Source: Bimuria novae-zelandiae CBS 107.79
Lineage: Eukaryota > Ascomycota > Dothideomycetes > Pleosporales > Didymosphaeriaceae
Reading direction: 5' to 3'
Assembly: GCA_010015655.1 (NCBI GenBank)
Contig: ML976701.1
Coordinates: forward strand, 190,689-254,688
DNA: 64,000 bases
Shown: piece by piece, positions 48,271-60,755 of the stretch
Position numbering within the stretch: the stretch's first letter is position 1
Layout of the letters: the number at the start of each line of letters is the position of its first letter
Made by a program: the position numbers and the translations under genes
Notes under the pieces: generated by a model
The model's database searches: none
Seen by the model: only the letters and a program-made list of their open reading frames with translations
Told to the model about the DNA's origin: nothing

Positions 48271-51200
48271 GTCTTAAAAGCACGTTATAATAGAGCATGG
48301 TACTGCTCTACTTTGCCTACGCTGTTATAAGCTTCTACAGGTACTTCTTTAATATTAATTAACAGTGACTTAGCAAGTTACTTAAATTTAGTAGAAATGA
48401 AGTTCCTACCAGCGTTATAGACAAGATACTTAGGCGGTCTAAGGTAGGTATTAATCTAATAATACTATAAAGCGTTCTAAGTGCTTGCGGCTAATGCATC
48501 TTTAAGGAAGTAAGCAGCTTAAAAGGCGGTCGCGTCGTTAACTATATATAAGATAGGTTTTCTATTTAGGTATATAATATTAATAATTACTTCGTAGTTA
48601 AAGTCTAGGTCTAGTTCCTTAAGCTTAAATCTAAAGCGTCTAGGTGCTTTCTGATTTAGTTAGCACTGTTAGCAGTACTTAATAAGCTTATTAATAAGCT
48701 CCTTATAAACATTATTATAGCCAGCGCGAATAAGCAAGTCATAGAGCTAATAAGCTAATAGGTGGCTAAATTATTAGTAGAGCTAGCGTAGCTTAGTCTT
48801 TGTAAGGTGGCAGCTAGCGGCTGCGGTGCGTTTAGGTTAATTTACAAGGAGCCATAGATGGCCCTATTTACGTATAACTAGGTGTAGCTAGTTGCCCTAG
48901 ACTAGTACGTTGCGCAGGTTATCATATCTAACGCCTAGTCTATCTATGTTGGCCAGATAGAGTAAGAATGGCGTATTAGTAGGTAGTACGTGGAACGTGA
49001 CTTTACTAATTGCTGTGTTAACGTGTAGGGTGCCTATGGATGTAATTGCCTAGCCTCTGCCAAAGCGAATTTGGTGCTGCCTAGCCATTGAGGTATCTAT
49101 TTGCAAGCTTATGGCTGCCTGTAGAGCAGTCGCTTGTAGTTCTCCAGCTATTAAGACGTCTAAGGCTCCCGTGTTAGGCATAATGCCCTAAAAGACTTTC
49201 TTATTATATTAATCTTTAAACGTAAATACAGTAGTAAGCGTGTTATTTATAGCCCTAAACGCGTTAATTCGTGTAGTCGCGTAGTATATAGCTTAGTTAT
49301 TTAAGTAGGTAATCGTCTAATTACCGTTAATTGTACTAGAGAACTTAGTAATAAACTAATCTCCCTTAGTTGTTATTTCCGTAGCGAGTATCTGCTAGGC
49401 CTTATTATTAATTTTAATACCTTCGTACTTGGTTAGGAAAGTGTAAAAGTTAGTAACGTTAGGTTGCGTATTATATAAGTAGGCTAACGCTATTTAGTAA
49501 AATTTATAATAGAATTGCTTGCGCTTATCCCTAGAGTGCTTTATTAACTAGTAGCTAGGCTTACTATAAATAAAGCATTTCTTTTAAGATTGCAGTTGCT
49601 TAGGTGGTAGTAGCTATTAGAAGGGTAACCCTTAAGAGTTGCCTTAATAGGGTCTACGATTGTTAACGTCTTGCGGCGAGAAGCGCGACAAGAATCTTTA
49701 TAATTTATTACCTTAACCTCTCCGCGAGCCTTTACCTCTATAGGTCCTATTAGTCTAGTACTACTTATAGCTGTTTGCGTTGGGGTCGTCCTTATAGGGG
49801 TGTTAGAGGTTATAGTAGTTCTAATACTCCTTATTAGTAGTATATTATATTAGGCTTGGATTGCGCGCCTCGCGCGAGCGGGTGGCAGCGCTAATAGATA
49901 AGTATAAAGTAGAGTAAAGGCCTTTAAAAGTAGGCGCTAGGGCAAAGAGGGTAAGATTATAGTCCTTAATACTACTACACGCGTTAAGTAGTTATTCGCG
50001 TAGCACGTTATTACCTTAGTAGTTATAGCCTAGCCCGCGTTAAAGCTTCTAGAGCTTGTTAATAAGTAATTAAAGAGTATTAAGACAAGATTTATTAGGG
50101 TAGGCGCTAATTATACGTGCTAGCGTAGTTATTCTCTACTTACTAAGGTATAATTAATAATTCTCCTTATTATAGAAGTGGCTCTTCGTTATACTTATTA
50201 TTATCTTAAAATTATAGCCCTGACCCGCGAGGCGGTTATAGTAGTAGTTAGACGCTTTGTCTTTTAGCATAATAGAAAAAGCTTAATCCTAGTGTTGCTT
50301 AGGTAGCCCTATCTTGCTACAATTGTCTCGGAAGATTCTGAATTTAGTGTTAAACACGTTATATAGCTCACCTCTAAAGCGCTTCTTATTGTCGTATAGC
50401 TTGTAGAGGTCTATAATAAGTTAATGTGCGTTGTTAAGACATGTGGCGTCTGTAGGGCTTTCGTGCTGTAGATGGGGGTTGTACGTATTGTACTGGTTTA
50501 GCTGCTGCGTTGAGGATAAAGGCGCGTTGTGCTGCTAATAAGGGGGCAGGTATATAGTGGGCTGCCATTTTAGTGGAGGTATGGGTTAGTAGATAGTGCG
50601 TGCTATTAGAGCTAGTTAAGGAGAAGCAAGGTGCGTAGAGGGTTATTAAGAAGATTACTATAATAGAGGCGTATTATATAGAGGTAATGTCGCAAGATTT
50701 GGATTAAAGCGCGAGTTAAACCTCTTATTTATTTTAAGCTAGTAAGCAACCTCTTTATTAGTCTATTTATAATAGTCGCCCTATAGCGCTTCTACGATGT
50801 TATAGGCAATTAACTTACTATTCTTAGCTATAAAGACGCCTTGCTTGCGTAGGTAGTCTTGTAATTTAATAATAAGAGATTTGTTGCCTTTGTTAAAGAG
50901 TTCTTTTAGCTATTCTTTAAAGATAATAGTTATCTGCTCCTATAGCTCATAGTCCTCCTATTCTTTATTTCGGGAGATCCGGTAGTAGAAGAGGATGTAT
51001 ATGTTTACACTCTTTGTGTTAATTTTTGTGATGTCTGTATTCTTATTAATATTAAGGGGCTAGCCCTAACTATCTTTATTAATAAGCGCCTGTTCTTCCT
51101 TCGTGAAATGGTTGGTAAGAGGCATTATGGGAAAGCAATTTAGGGGTCGTAAGGCGTCTCTTTAAGAGAGTGAGACGCAGGTTAATTAATAGTACTATTA

Positions 51201-51452
51201 GCGGCGGGTACTATAGAGCGTGATAGACAGGGACTTAGGTAAACGCTTAGAGTCCTTGTTACTTAGTAGTAGGCTATAACGCGCGAGCTTCCGGCGAAGG
51301 CGTAATAAACGCGGAGACCTAAGTAAACGCTTAGGGTCTTGTTAGCACACGGTTTAGGGTATCGCTATACCCCTTGTCGTGTCTCTTCTAGTTCTCCTTG
51401 CTGTCTGTGGTTATCTCTCATAGCATCGACTATAAGGGTAACCACTAATTAG

Positions 51453-51702
51453 TGTCGGTTCACAGGTAGCAAGAAATGAACAAGTAACTCTCTGTCTTTA
51501 GTATCTAGTGTCTGTATTGTCTATATATTCTGTAATAGTTCTATATACCTTCCTTCCAGTTCTCGTGGATGTGAGCGAGTACCAGGTGGTGTGGAGGCGA
51601 AGGGGTTTCGGTACAGTATCAGGTTAACTGGAAGTGAGGGGGTACAAGGGTATGATTGGGTTACACAGTTCCCTTAGCGCGGAAGGCGAGGCAGTGCAGA
51701 CA
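51453..51702 (-). repeat. copia-2 right LTR (5' LTR)
   Basis: TGTCGGTTCACAGG...AGTGCAGACA, 250 bp. Compared with its partner it has GTGTGT changed to ATATAT plus five other single transitions. Confidence 0.92.
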
Positions 51703-53029
51703 ACTACCTTTATTAAATAATTTACTTAATATTAAGTATTTTTTATTACTAATTTAAAATATAGTATTTTTATAATCCTTTGCCTTCTCTCTTCCTATAG
51801 TGCATTCTTAAAGAGGAGCCTCCTCTTATCCCTCTAAGGCGGTGTGTGCACGTTAAATGTCGTCTTAATCGCGCTGTAATTAGATCCATGGTTAGTCCCG
51901 TGTATTCTATATCGCATTAGGTCCTCCTCTAGCTCTGCAGAAGCAAGCACTAGGTTAATCGTGCTCTCTTAATTCCTGTGGTGCTAGGTCTTTGTGCCGC
52001 ACGGAAGCAGGCTTTCTAGGTAATAGCTATTTATTAAGTTAATAATTAGGTCTGCTTCTCCCCTTAAGTGTGCGACCACATCGTCTCCTCCCCAGAGTGC
52101 GTCGTGCTGGTTGAAATCGCCAACAAGTATCACATCTGTACGCGTCTATATACGATTTCGTTGTTGCTGGATCAGGGCATGGAGCGTGCTTGTAGAGTCT
52201 GCCAGTGCTCGTGCACTCGTGCCCTCTGCATACATAGAAACGACTAAGAGGTGTTTATCCTAGAGCCGTAGTACCGCTACTATAAGGTCTAATAAGTTTA
52301 CTACTACCTACTTAGCTTTAATGTCTCTTCTAATCTACATTATACTCTAAATTAGCTATTTACACTCTTTTTATATTATTAGTACAAGCTTTATCTAATT
52401 TATATATTTTATAAGGGTTATAAGTAGCTTGCCTTCTTTATTTTATTATATATAAGGCTCTGCAATCGCTAGTACACTATATTACTATAGTTATTTACTA
52501 TTTATTATACTATAGTATATTATTCTCTACTTTCTTATATTAAGCTAGAAGATTTAGAGCGGTCTATTTATTCTAACTAAGGTGTATTATCTAGTAGTTT
52601 ATTAAAAAGGATTTATAGGACCCATTACATAGTATATATTTTAGAATTTTAGCTTAACACTCTTTATAGTAGTGCCTTAGCTCTATATACTTTACGCAGG
52701 TCTATTGCCCTGTACACGTAAAGGCCTTATATCCTAATTACTAGTATTTATAGTATTGTATAGGGCCTATGTAGGGCTTAAATTCCCTAGTGTATGCTAA
52801 CTCTTTATTAATATAGAAATATTATTTTTAAAGGAGCTATGCTACTTCGTTACTCTTTTTATATATATATTACTATTAATTTATATGCCTTACCTAAGTC
52901 CTGCTTACTTAGCTAGCTTATTTTAGTAATTTATACTTTATTCTCCTCCTCTAAGGCCTGTATAGCCCCTTATTATAATTTATTATACTTATTTAAGATA
53001 GCTATGCGATTCGCGTTGTCTATTTACAC
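51703..53029 (-). mobile_element. LINE, middle part (ORF1 knuckle and endonuclease)
   Basis: Minus strand. The ORF1 end with a decayed zinc knuckle (GYKAFTCTG, then TCVKYI where Cys is expected) is at 52680-52767. The APE-type endonuclease is at about 51750-52300, with GDFNQHDALWGGDD at 52080-52121, TINLVLASAEL and a SNYSAI box in place of SDHRAI. It continues the LINE after copia-2 and is cut again at 53029 by the gypsy element. Confidence 0.82.
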
Positions 53030-53459
53030 TGTTATAAGGCGCTCACACCTTATTCCGATCCAGGTTAGGGCGGTAAGGTATCGTGGTGCTTTATAGATTA
53101 TTTAGTAGTATAAGTTAATGCGACACTTAGCGCGAGGCTAGATAATCTAATTTTATAATAAAATAAAATAATTATTAGTCTATATAAAAGAACATACTTG
53201 CACAGAAGATATATAAGTTAACTATAAGAAGTATAATAAAGAAAACTATTTTATATACATATATACTTGCGTGCTTAGTTACTTAATACTACTAATTAAT
53301 TAAGTAGTCACGTACCCTACTTTGTTACTTAATACTACTAATTAACTAAGTAGTTACGTAACTTTAAGGCTAGCTCTTTAGCGTGATTATTAACTTATTC
53401 TTTAGTTACTTATCCTTATAAGCGCTTATCCCTTATTACCTTATTTTTAGTTTATAATA
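53030..53459 (-). repeat. gypsy left LTR (3' LTR)
   Basis: 430 bp. It contains two tandem hairpin-forming units around ACTACTAATTAACTAAGTAG (53283-53360). It is strongly transition-mutated at its right end (TTATAATA for TCGTAACA). Confidence 0.92.
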
Positions 53460-53480
53460 CTATCCCTCCCTTCCTAGTCT
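53460..53480 (-). promoter_or_regulatory. Polypurine tract of the gypsy element
   Basis: On the minus strand GGAAGGGAGGGATAG ends one base from the 3' LTR. This is where plus-strand DNA priming occurs in LTR elements. Confidence 0.7.
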
Positions 53481-53829
53481 TCGTCCGCGAAGAATTATAC
53501 CTACTAACTAAATAACTAGTACTTATTATTATCGCGAACTTATTTTTACTATTAAGGTATATAAAAGTATTATAGTATTAAAGTGCTTTAACTATAAAAC
53601 CCACTTACAGGTCTATAAGGTGTTAGTTTATTTAAGAAAATATAATAAGTAACTAAAGAGAGGCGTAAAGTACAACATAGCTATTGCTTATAATAAGTTT
53701 TTTTTATTTAGTTACTAAGAAGTAAAAATTAAATACGTAAATTTTAGAGTTGTAAAAAAAGTAAAATATAATATTTAAGGCTATACGTATAGCGCGTGTA
53801 AAAAAACAGTATTTAGCTAAATAGTTAGC

Positions 53830-54150
53830 GTTAAACGTAAAGCGTGCTAAGGAGGCGATCGCTGTTAAGAGCGCCACCTTAGAGGAATTAGAAGGGGATC
53901 CGCCCCAGCCCTCCTAGCTAAACGGCCCGGCTGAATTTACCCTAACCATTTGGTCCGCTATGGAGGAGCTCCCTCCTGACTTCTAGGATAACTCAGTGCC
54001 TTTGTCGTCCTAGGCCCGCCTAGGACGTGGGGCCTCGGGATGCTCTTTGTAGAACTTCTCTAAGGCCTCTTCGCAGCTAGTAAGGTTTCTCGCTAGTTCC
54101 TACGTATTGTGGCTTTCTGACTATCCTTCCTATTTCACTAGGTACTTATA
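53830..54150 (-). pseudogene. gypsy chromodomain and pol C-terminus
   Basis: The minus-strand frame reads KYLVK, stop, EG, stop, SESHNT, stop, ELARN. The three stops are TAG at 54130-54132, 54121-54123 and 54100-54102, at positions where chromodomains carry aromatic residues, mostly Trp. After it the frame stays largely open as far as about 53830, with further TAGs. The GC-richer patch 53880-54060 is part of it. This marks the element as a chromovirus, whose chromodomain directs integration to methylated chromatin. Confidence 0.75.
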
Positions 54151-54589
54151 CTAACGCCTAATTTTCTATAGATCCCTAATTACTTCGACTTCGTACTCCT
54201 TATCTTTAAGTTTAAGTTATATTTTTAGTTTGGGGTTTAGTGGTGCTAGTTCTAATAATAACTTATAGAAGACTAGGTAGATACGTATATTTATAGGTAA
54301 CTATAATTTAAAATTTACTAGTCCTCTAACCTCTTAAACTTTAAATAGTTCTTTTTAAAAGTTATCTAGTTTTTTACTTAGCCTTATTATTTTAAAGTTT
54401 TTTTATAAGAGGAAGACTCTATCCCCCTCCTTAAAGGTTAGTCTTATAATCCTTTTCTTATTTACCTATCGCGCTATTTATTTATTACGCCACGCGATAT
54501 TCTTATATAGTGTTTTATATAGATCCTATATAAGTTTGGCTTTATTAGCTACGTCCTTTATAATGCTTTAGATATCTAATAGATCCTGG

Positions 54590-54660
54590 TGAGTCGTCGG
54601 CTCACATCCATAGTTAGCATAATATGGCGAGTACCCTGTAGTTGCCGATCTTGCGCTATT
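54590..54660 (-). pseudogene. gypsy integrase C-terminal segment
   Basis: ATGYSPYYANYGCEPTTHQD on the minus strand matches the conserved TGxSPFxxxYGxxP stretch after the integrase core. It is the least mutated piece of the integrase. Confidence 0.75.
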
Positions 54661-56179
54661 ATACGCTAGTTAAGCTATTAGTAATAGCTTAACCTAATTA
54701 TCTTAAAGCTTATTTATATATATCTAGAGGTATTATTCTAATGTCTAGTTTATTTACTCTATTTAGCTATTTATTTTAGGATAAAAGCTCGTCGTAAGTT
54801 TATACTTAATCCCAAATTTAGCCGTAAACATAGTCTAATATAATAATGTGAATATCTTAGCCCTATCTATAATAAACTTATTAGGTTATCTAACCTATAA
54901 TATTAGTTTTTATTTTACTATGTAGACTAATTCTTCTACTAATATAGCCTTCTTAATTAGCATAAATCTTAATTCTTTAGTAAGTTAATAAATTATAACT
55001 AAAATTAAGTTATAGGGATCCTTGTTCCCTAGTGCTAGTAATACTAGTAGTTTTATAATAAAGTTTATAGTTACACTAGACTATAGCCTTAGGGATGGCT
55101 TTAGTAGCTATAAAAGGCTATAGGGCTTATATCTCTTAGGCTTGTTTTTATAATAGGCTAAATTGTTACTTAGTACCTTCTATACTACCTAGCGTAACCT
55201 AAGGATAGCATATTTATTCGCAATTTAACGCGTTATTTTGGTAATTTTAGGTGTCCCTAGTCCTTATCTTCGTGTAGCTTCTTAATTAGTAATAAAGCTA
55301 TTTATTTACTAATTTAAATATAGTTTCAATAGTCTCGTGCTATTAATCTTGTAGCTTAGTAGAGGTTATACGCTTAATAATTCTTATTTATAAGCCTACT
55401 ATAATCCTATATCCTATCTATAGCTAGTCTATAATAGGTAAAGTCTACGCGTCGCACCTCTAGTGCTAGCGTAAGCTATATCTTATTATAGCAAAGGGTT
55501 CTATCCTTCGCGTAGGTTAAGATAGCAACGTGGTTGCCTCTACTATTTTTTTTTATAAAATTTAATTATTTACTAAGTGTGTCCACTATAGCGTTTACGT
55601 TTTTTAGCAGGTGCGTAATGCGAAAGTTAAATTTTATTATCTATTTAGACTATTTAGCCTATTACTAGTTAAGCTTTTTAGTTATTATAAAGCGTGTTAG
55701 ATTAAGGTAATTAGAAAACACCTCTATTTAATACTTAGCTCCTTTAAGCTACGCTTCCTATTACTTAAAATAGTTAATAATTACTAGTAGTTTTTTATTA
55801 TAGATTTTATAATTAAGTTTTACTCCTAAGAGCTGTCTCGCGTAATAAAAGACTAGTCTCTATTTCTTATTATTATATTTTTATAGTAGTACAGCCCCTA
55901 GCGCATAATCTAATGCGTTTATATAAATGTAATATTATCGCTCTAGGTCGTATATTTATAGTCGGGGTGCCGTTAGAAATAGGCGTTTTAGTTATTTAAA
56001 AGCTTACTTTTTTATTTCCTATAGAGGTTGCTATTTTCCTATCTTTATAAGTTCTATTAGTAGAGCGGTAACTTTTAAGTAGTTCCTAATAAATTTATAA
56101 TAGAAGTTAGTAAAGCCTAGAAAGGATTAGATACTCTTTACTAATTCTAGTAGTAATTATTTTTTTATTATTATAATCT

Positions 56180-56720
56180 TCTTTAGGTCTATTTTAACAC
56201 CTTCCCAGGATATCACGAATCCCAGGTATTCTGTTTCCATAACATAGAATTTATATTTCTTGGGGTGTAGGAGCAATCTGTGTTCCTGTAACTTTTACAA
56301 CACCTTGCGAACATGTTCCTTATATTCTTCTAAGGTTCCGCTTGAGTACACCAGTACGTTGTTAAGGTATGCTATATAGAATACGTCTAGGTATTTATAT
56401 AATACTTAATTTATTAGTTCCTAAAAAGTTACTAGGGCGTTTATTAGTCCTATTAGTATAACTATATACTTAAAGTGCCTATATCGCGTGTAAAAAGCTA
56501 TTTTCTACTTATAGTCTTTTATAATTTAAATTCTATAGAATCTATTTTAGACGTTAAATTTCGTAAACTACTTAGCTCCTTAGAGTCGATCCATAAGCTC
56601 CGTTATTAAGGGTAATAAGTAGTAGTTTTTAACTATAATAGTATTTAGCTATTTATAATCTATATAGAGTCGTAGCCTGCTGTCCTTTTATAAATAAAGA
56701 GTATAGGGAAGGCATAGGGC
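56180..56720 (-). pseudogene. gypsy reverse transcriptase relic
   Basis: The minus strand reads LRLYIDYK near 56670, YLNNVLVYSSGTLEEYKEH at about 56314-56369 and YLGFVISWEG near 56220. The catalytic box is YLNN (56358-56369) where the family has YxDD, so the copy cannot be active. Confidence 0.85.
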
Positions 56721-58149
56721 TCTAACTAGATTTTTACTTCCCTAAGCGTAGATTCTTCTATATTAACTCTTTTAACTCTTTTTTTTATTTATAGGTAAGA
56801 GGCTTTAGGCGCTTTAGCTATAGCTTAGCTCCTTTTACTAGTAGTATCTTATAATCTTACTTCTTATATTTAGGCAGGATAGTCTTGTCGTGTTCCTTAA
56901 ATAGGTTTGCGAATTTCTTGTATTCTTTTAGTAGACCTAGATTATTAGGGACTATTTTAGTCTCCTAGACCTATATATAGTGCACCTATTCTAGGTATTA
57001 CTATAAGATCCTATCTATTTTACATACTAATATTTCTTATATCTTTAATAGTTAGTTCTCCTTTTTTATTTAAAGTTTTTAAAGAGTTTCACTTCTGCCG
57101 GGGCTCGCCTAAGCTATTACTAGTAGGTTTTAGGGAAGGATTATACGTTTAATCTAGTCTATTTATAAATTATATTATTCTAGCTATTTATATTCTATAA
57201 GAGCTTTAATGTCTCCTATCTTTATAATAGTAAAAACATGTTAGCTCTTTAGGCCCTCTATATTAACTTATACTAGCGCTGTCTTAAGGCGTAGCTAACT
57301 ATTACTATATCTTTATAACTAGGTCCTATTCGCAAGTCCTATTTATAGCAGTATCCTTTTACTATAATATAGCATATTATATTTTTTAACTACTTATAGG
57401 GCTATTAGACACGCGTCCGCCCCTAGGTTAATAAGTACTATAATATAATACTTATATACTATAATATTCTTAATTAAGCGTTTCTCGACTTAGCGAGTGT
57501 CTACTTAATAAGCTATAATAATTACACTATTATTAGTATAGCTTATTACTTAGTAATAATCTAGTTTTTTAAGTCTTTAGAATCCTTAGACTTATTTTAG
57601 CCCTCCTATAAGGCTTCTGCCTTCTGTATCTAATCTTTAAGTTAGGCTAGCTTTAAGATTTCTTTAATCTTATACTACTTATATTATTATTAATATAATA
57701 TATAGGTTTCTTGGATTTTATTAGATTTATACACTCTCTAATTCCCGTGTTATAGGTAGTTTAGAGTAAGGCACTTATTTTAGGCTAATACTTTATATTT
57801 TAAGTAGTTATTAAAGGAAGCTACTTCTTCCTATAGGCTTAGGTATATAAAGTACTATAGGTTATATTAGTCTTATTTAATTATTAGGTAGTCTATGTCT
57901 TTTCCTAGCTACGTGTTTTCTATTATTATACTAGTATCCTAGGAATCTAGGCCTTAAGAGGACTAGCCTATTTTAAATTTTTATTACCTATATAGCTTGT
58001 AGGTAATATTAAAGCATTAGTACTAACTATTCTATTTATAATACTTAGCCTAATAGGCTAAAAAGTATTTGTAATAATTATTAAGTATGCTATACTAATT
58101 CTTTTTTAGTCTATAGTACTCTAAGCTTCCTAAAAAGTAAGAGGCTTTA

Positions 58150-58830
58150 ACTCTAGTCTTAGAGTGCTGTCGGCATCCTTTTCGTGTGCATTACCACCAC
58201 TTGGCATGTACATGTTATTCTTGTATCGTGACCTGGCGTAGGTACTGCTTCGGGGGTCCTTGTAGTTTTTCGGCAAGCCAATAAGCGTCCCACGCATGTG
58301 GTCCTTAGACGATCACCTTCGCCTCGCACTGAGACGAGTGATATAGCGTGCTGCTGCACATCTAGCAGGTGTCATCTGCCAGTCGTTAGAAGATCGGGTA
58401 TTCGTGGAGAGTTTTTCGTCCCTCTCCCCATTCTTTTATTGGTTCTGGGATCTCTTGTGTGAGGTCTATCTCCTCCGCCTCTGCTGGCACGAGGGTGGCC
58501 ATGGCCACTCGTAGGAGGTTGGTCGTATTGACCTTGGTCTCCTGACCTTCACAGTCCTTGGCGAAGTGGCCTTGTTTGCCACATCGGAGGCAGGCTTTGT
58601 CCTTAAACCTCCGTTCTCGTTCTTCTTGCGAGATGCCATTTCTGCCTTAGTAAGTCCTCTTCGACTTGTACAGCTGTTTTCCCTTGCCATTCTTTTTTTT
58701 GTACTATCGGGCTTCGTCAGTCATGATGACGTCTCCGTCTCGGTCCCTTCCTACAGGCCTGGTGTTGTTTTCCTTCCTAGAAAGCAATCGGGTACCATGC
58801 TGCCTCTCTAGCTTTCGCTCGTACAGGCGA
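58150..58830 (-). pseudogene. gypsy gag with intact CCHC zinc knuckle
   Basis: This patch keeps normal base composition. The minus strand reads ACLRCGKQGHFAKDCEG (knuckle C-x2-C-x4-H-x4-C, 58551-58592), then ATLVPAEAEEIDLTQE. Nucleocapsid knuckles bind the element RNA. Two TAG/TGA-type stops appear further along, so the gag is not intact. Confidence 0.8.
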
Positions 58831-59520
58831 TTATCTGCTTTAATAGCGTTGTTAATAAGTTCTTCTAGGTTATTTACTTTTCCTTAATAAACTAATTTAT
58901 CTTTAACTAATTCCTTTACCCTATTATAGTAGGTAATTATAAGTAGGGCTTTCCCTTATTTATTAAGTTTCGCCACTATCTATTTAAACTTTAGTGTATA
59001 GAGTACTACTAATGTTTTTTAACGTAGGCATTAGAGGCGTATTTTAGCTTAATATTTTGTATTAATAGTACTAAATATTCCTTTTACAGCCTTATAAAAA
59101 GATTCTTAGTTCTTAAAGGTATCCTTAATAGTATCTAAATTATAATTCTCTAGCTTACTATACTTAAGGAAGTTATTAATTATTAGCCTAGCCTATATAG
59201 CTACTTTATCCTATATATTATGCAGGTAACTAGGATCTTATCTTATTTTATATTAAACTTTCCTAGGTTATAGTAGATAAATAGTTCTATCTAAGTTAGG
59301 AACGTTCTTGAGTAGCCCTTCTTAGAGTAAGGTTTAGGCTTTAGGACCTTTAGTTAATATTTTATATCTTTCTATTTACTTATTTTCTTACTTATATAAT
59401 TAATAATTTCCTATAGCTAGGCTACTTATTAATAATTATCTTTCTTAAGGCTTTTTCCTTAGGTACTAGAGCTATAGTGGTCGAACTAGGTCCTGCTATT
59501 ATACTATAAAGTAATTAAAG

Positions 59521-59950
59521 TGTTATAAGGCGCTTATACCTTATTCTAATTTAGGTTAGAGTAGTAAGGTATTATAGTACTTTATAAATTATTTAATAGT
59601 ATAAGTTAATGCGACACTTAGCGCGAGGCTAAATAATTTAATCTTATAATAAAGTAAGATAACTATTAGTTTATATAGAAGAACGTACTCGCTCAGAAGA
59701 TATATAAGTTAACTATAAGGAGTATAATAAAGAAAACTATCCTGTGTATATATATACTCGCGTGCTTAGTTACTTAGTACTACTAATTAACTAAGTAGTT
59801 ACGTGCCCTACTTTATTACTTAGTACTACTAATTAACTAAGTAGTTACGTAACCCTAAGGCTAGCTCTTTAGCGTGCTTATTAACCCGTTCCTTAGTCGC
59901 CTGTCCTTATAAGCGCTCATCCCCCATCACCCTGTTTCTGGTTCGTAACA
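59521..59950 (-). repeat. gypsy right LTR (5' LTR)
   Basis: 430 bp, TGTTATAAGGCGC...GTTCGTAACA. Two tandem units TTACTTAGTACTACTAATTA (59769 and 59816 starts) each form an imperfect hairpin. It is followed by TACAC. Confidence 0.92.
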
Positions 59951-60755
59951 TACACTAAGTATAGTTAGTTATAAAGAATTCTTATATCCCTAACTATAGT
60001 TCTTTATACTACCTTTTTAACTTTCCTTAGCTCCTCTTTACTCTTATATAAGATCTTAATTTTATTAGTATTTTTAGGATTCCTTATTACTGCCAGGCAC
60101 TACTATTTCTTATTACTTTTAATTATTTTAAGGTTATATTTAATAACTTCTTAAATTTTACTTATTTATACCTTTTATTTATCTGCCTCCTCTACTCTGG
60201 ACGTGTCTACTATATAGTAGGGCGCATTAGTTAGGGCTATCTATATTATTATTTTAGAAAGGATATAAAAGTTATTTAGTTAACTACTTAAGGGAGTGCG
60301 TGCTATATTTATATAAAATAATAGTCTAATAGCTACTATTTAGGTTCTTAACTTCCTTAAAAGTTTTAATAATTAGGCCCTAGTATTTATAAATTATCCC
60401 TTAGTATTAGCTAGCTCCCTTATTATATTTTCTACTACTATTTTAAGCTTTTAGTTATTTACTTTTAGCGCTAAGTTATCTACCTTAAAGTCTTTTAAAA
60501 CTCTTAGTATTACTACTAGCGTTTTCTTTAGGTTTTAGCCTTTAACTTTATTACGCATCCTTATATATTCCGTATTTTAGTTTACTACTTTATCCCTAAC
60601 TAGTCCTTTAGGTATCTTTTATATATAGTTTAGTTATAGGGCCCTAGGTAACTTAAAGTTTATATAATTATTTTTATTTATATAGCTAAACTTACTTAAA
60701 TTAGTTTCGTATTACGCGTTCGTATAATAAAGTTTAGTAGTTTTTATAGTTATCC
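59951..60755 (-). mobile_element. LINE, 5' part (ORF1 N-terminal region)
   Basis: The minus strand reads a Lys/Glu-rich decayed ORF1: a KSKEELRKVKK stretch near 60020 and an ALTNAPYYIVDTSRVEEAD stretch near 60200. The sequence ends at the gypsy target duplication TACAC and resumes at 53029. The left piece begins VxIDNANRIAILN, fitting the same ORF1. The 5' end is where RIPed DNA gives way to GC-balanced DNA near 60755. Confidence 0.65.

Larger units (their letters stand above)
45521..51702 (-). mobile_element. Complete Ty1/copia retrotransposon (copia-2), RIPed
   Basis: 250-bp LTRs with 8 differences, all transitions. The target duplication ACTAC is on both sides (45516-45520, 51703-51707). 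Coding is on the minus strand in the order gag (start MPLTNHFTKEEQALINKDS at 51126 leftward), integrase region (GLVPTLLVFGAYPR-like, about 48130-48240), reverse transcriptase, and RNase H at 46026-46244. No full ORF survives. It inserted into the LINE, which continues on both sides. Confidence 0.92.
53030..59950 (-). mobile_element. Complete chromodomain Ty3/gypsy retrotransposon, RIPed
   Basis: 430-bp LTRs (TGTTATAAGG...TAACA) and target duplication TACAC on both sides (53025-53029, 59951-59955). Coding is on the minus strand. A purine tract GGAAGGGAGGGATAG lies directly beside the left LTR, which marks that LTR as the 3' one. Order on the minus strand: gag with a CCHC knuckle (58551-58592), protease region, reverse transcriptase (about 56180-56720), integrase, chromodomain (about 54065-54150). 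It is heavily mutated, with many TAG codons, and inserted into LINE ORF1. Confidence 0.93.

Noticed and set aside
53270..53360. Repeated units near 53283 and 59769 as a CRISPR-like array
   Set aside because: Only two units per site, within LTRs of a eukaryotic retrotransposon.
58466..58887. Frames of 73-81 codons in the gag patch
   Set aside because: These are other frames of the gag, whose correct frame is identified by the CCHC knuckle on the minus strand.
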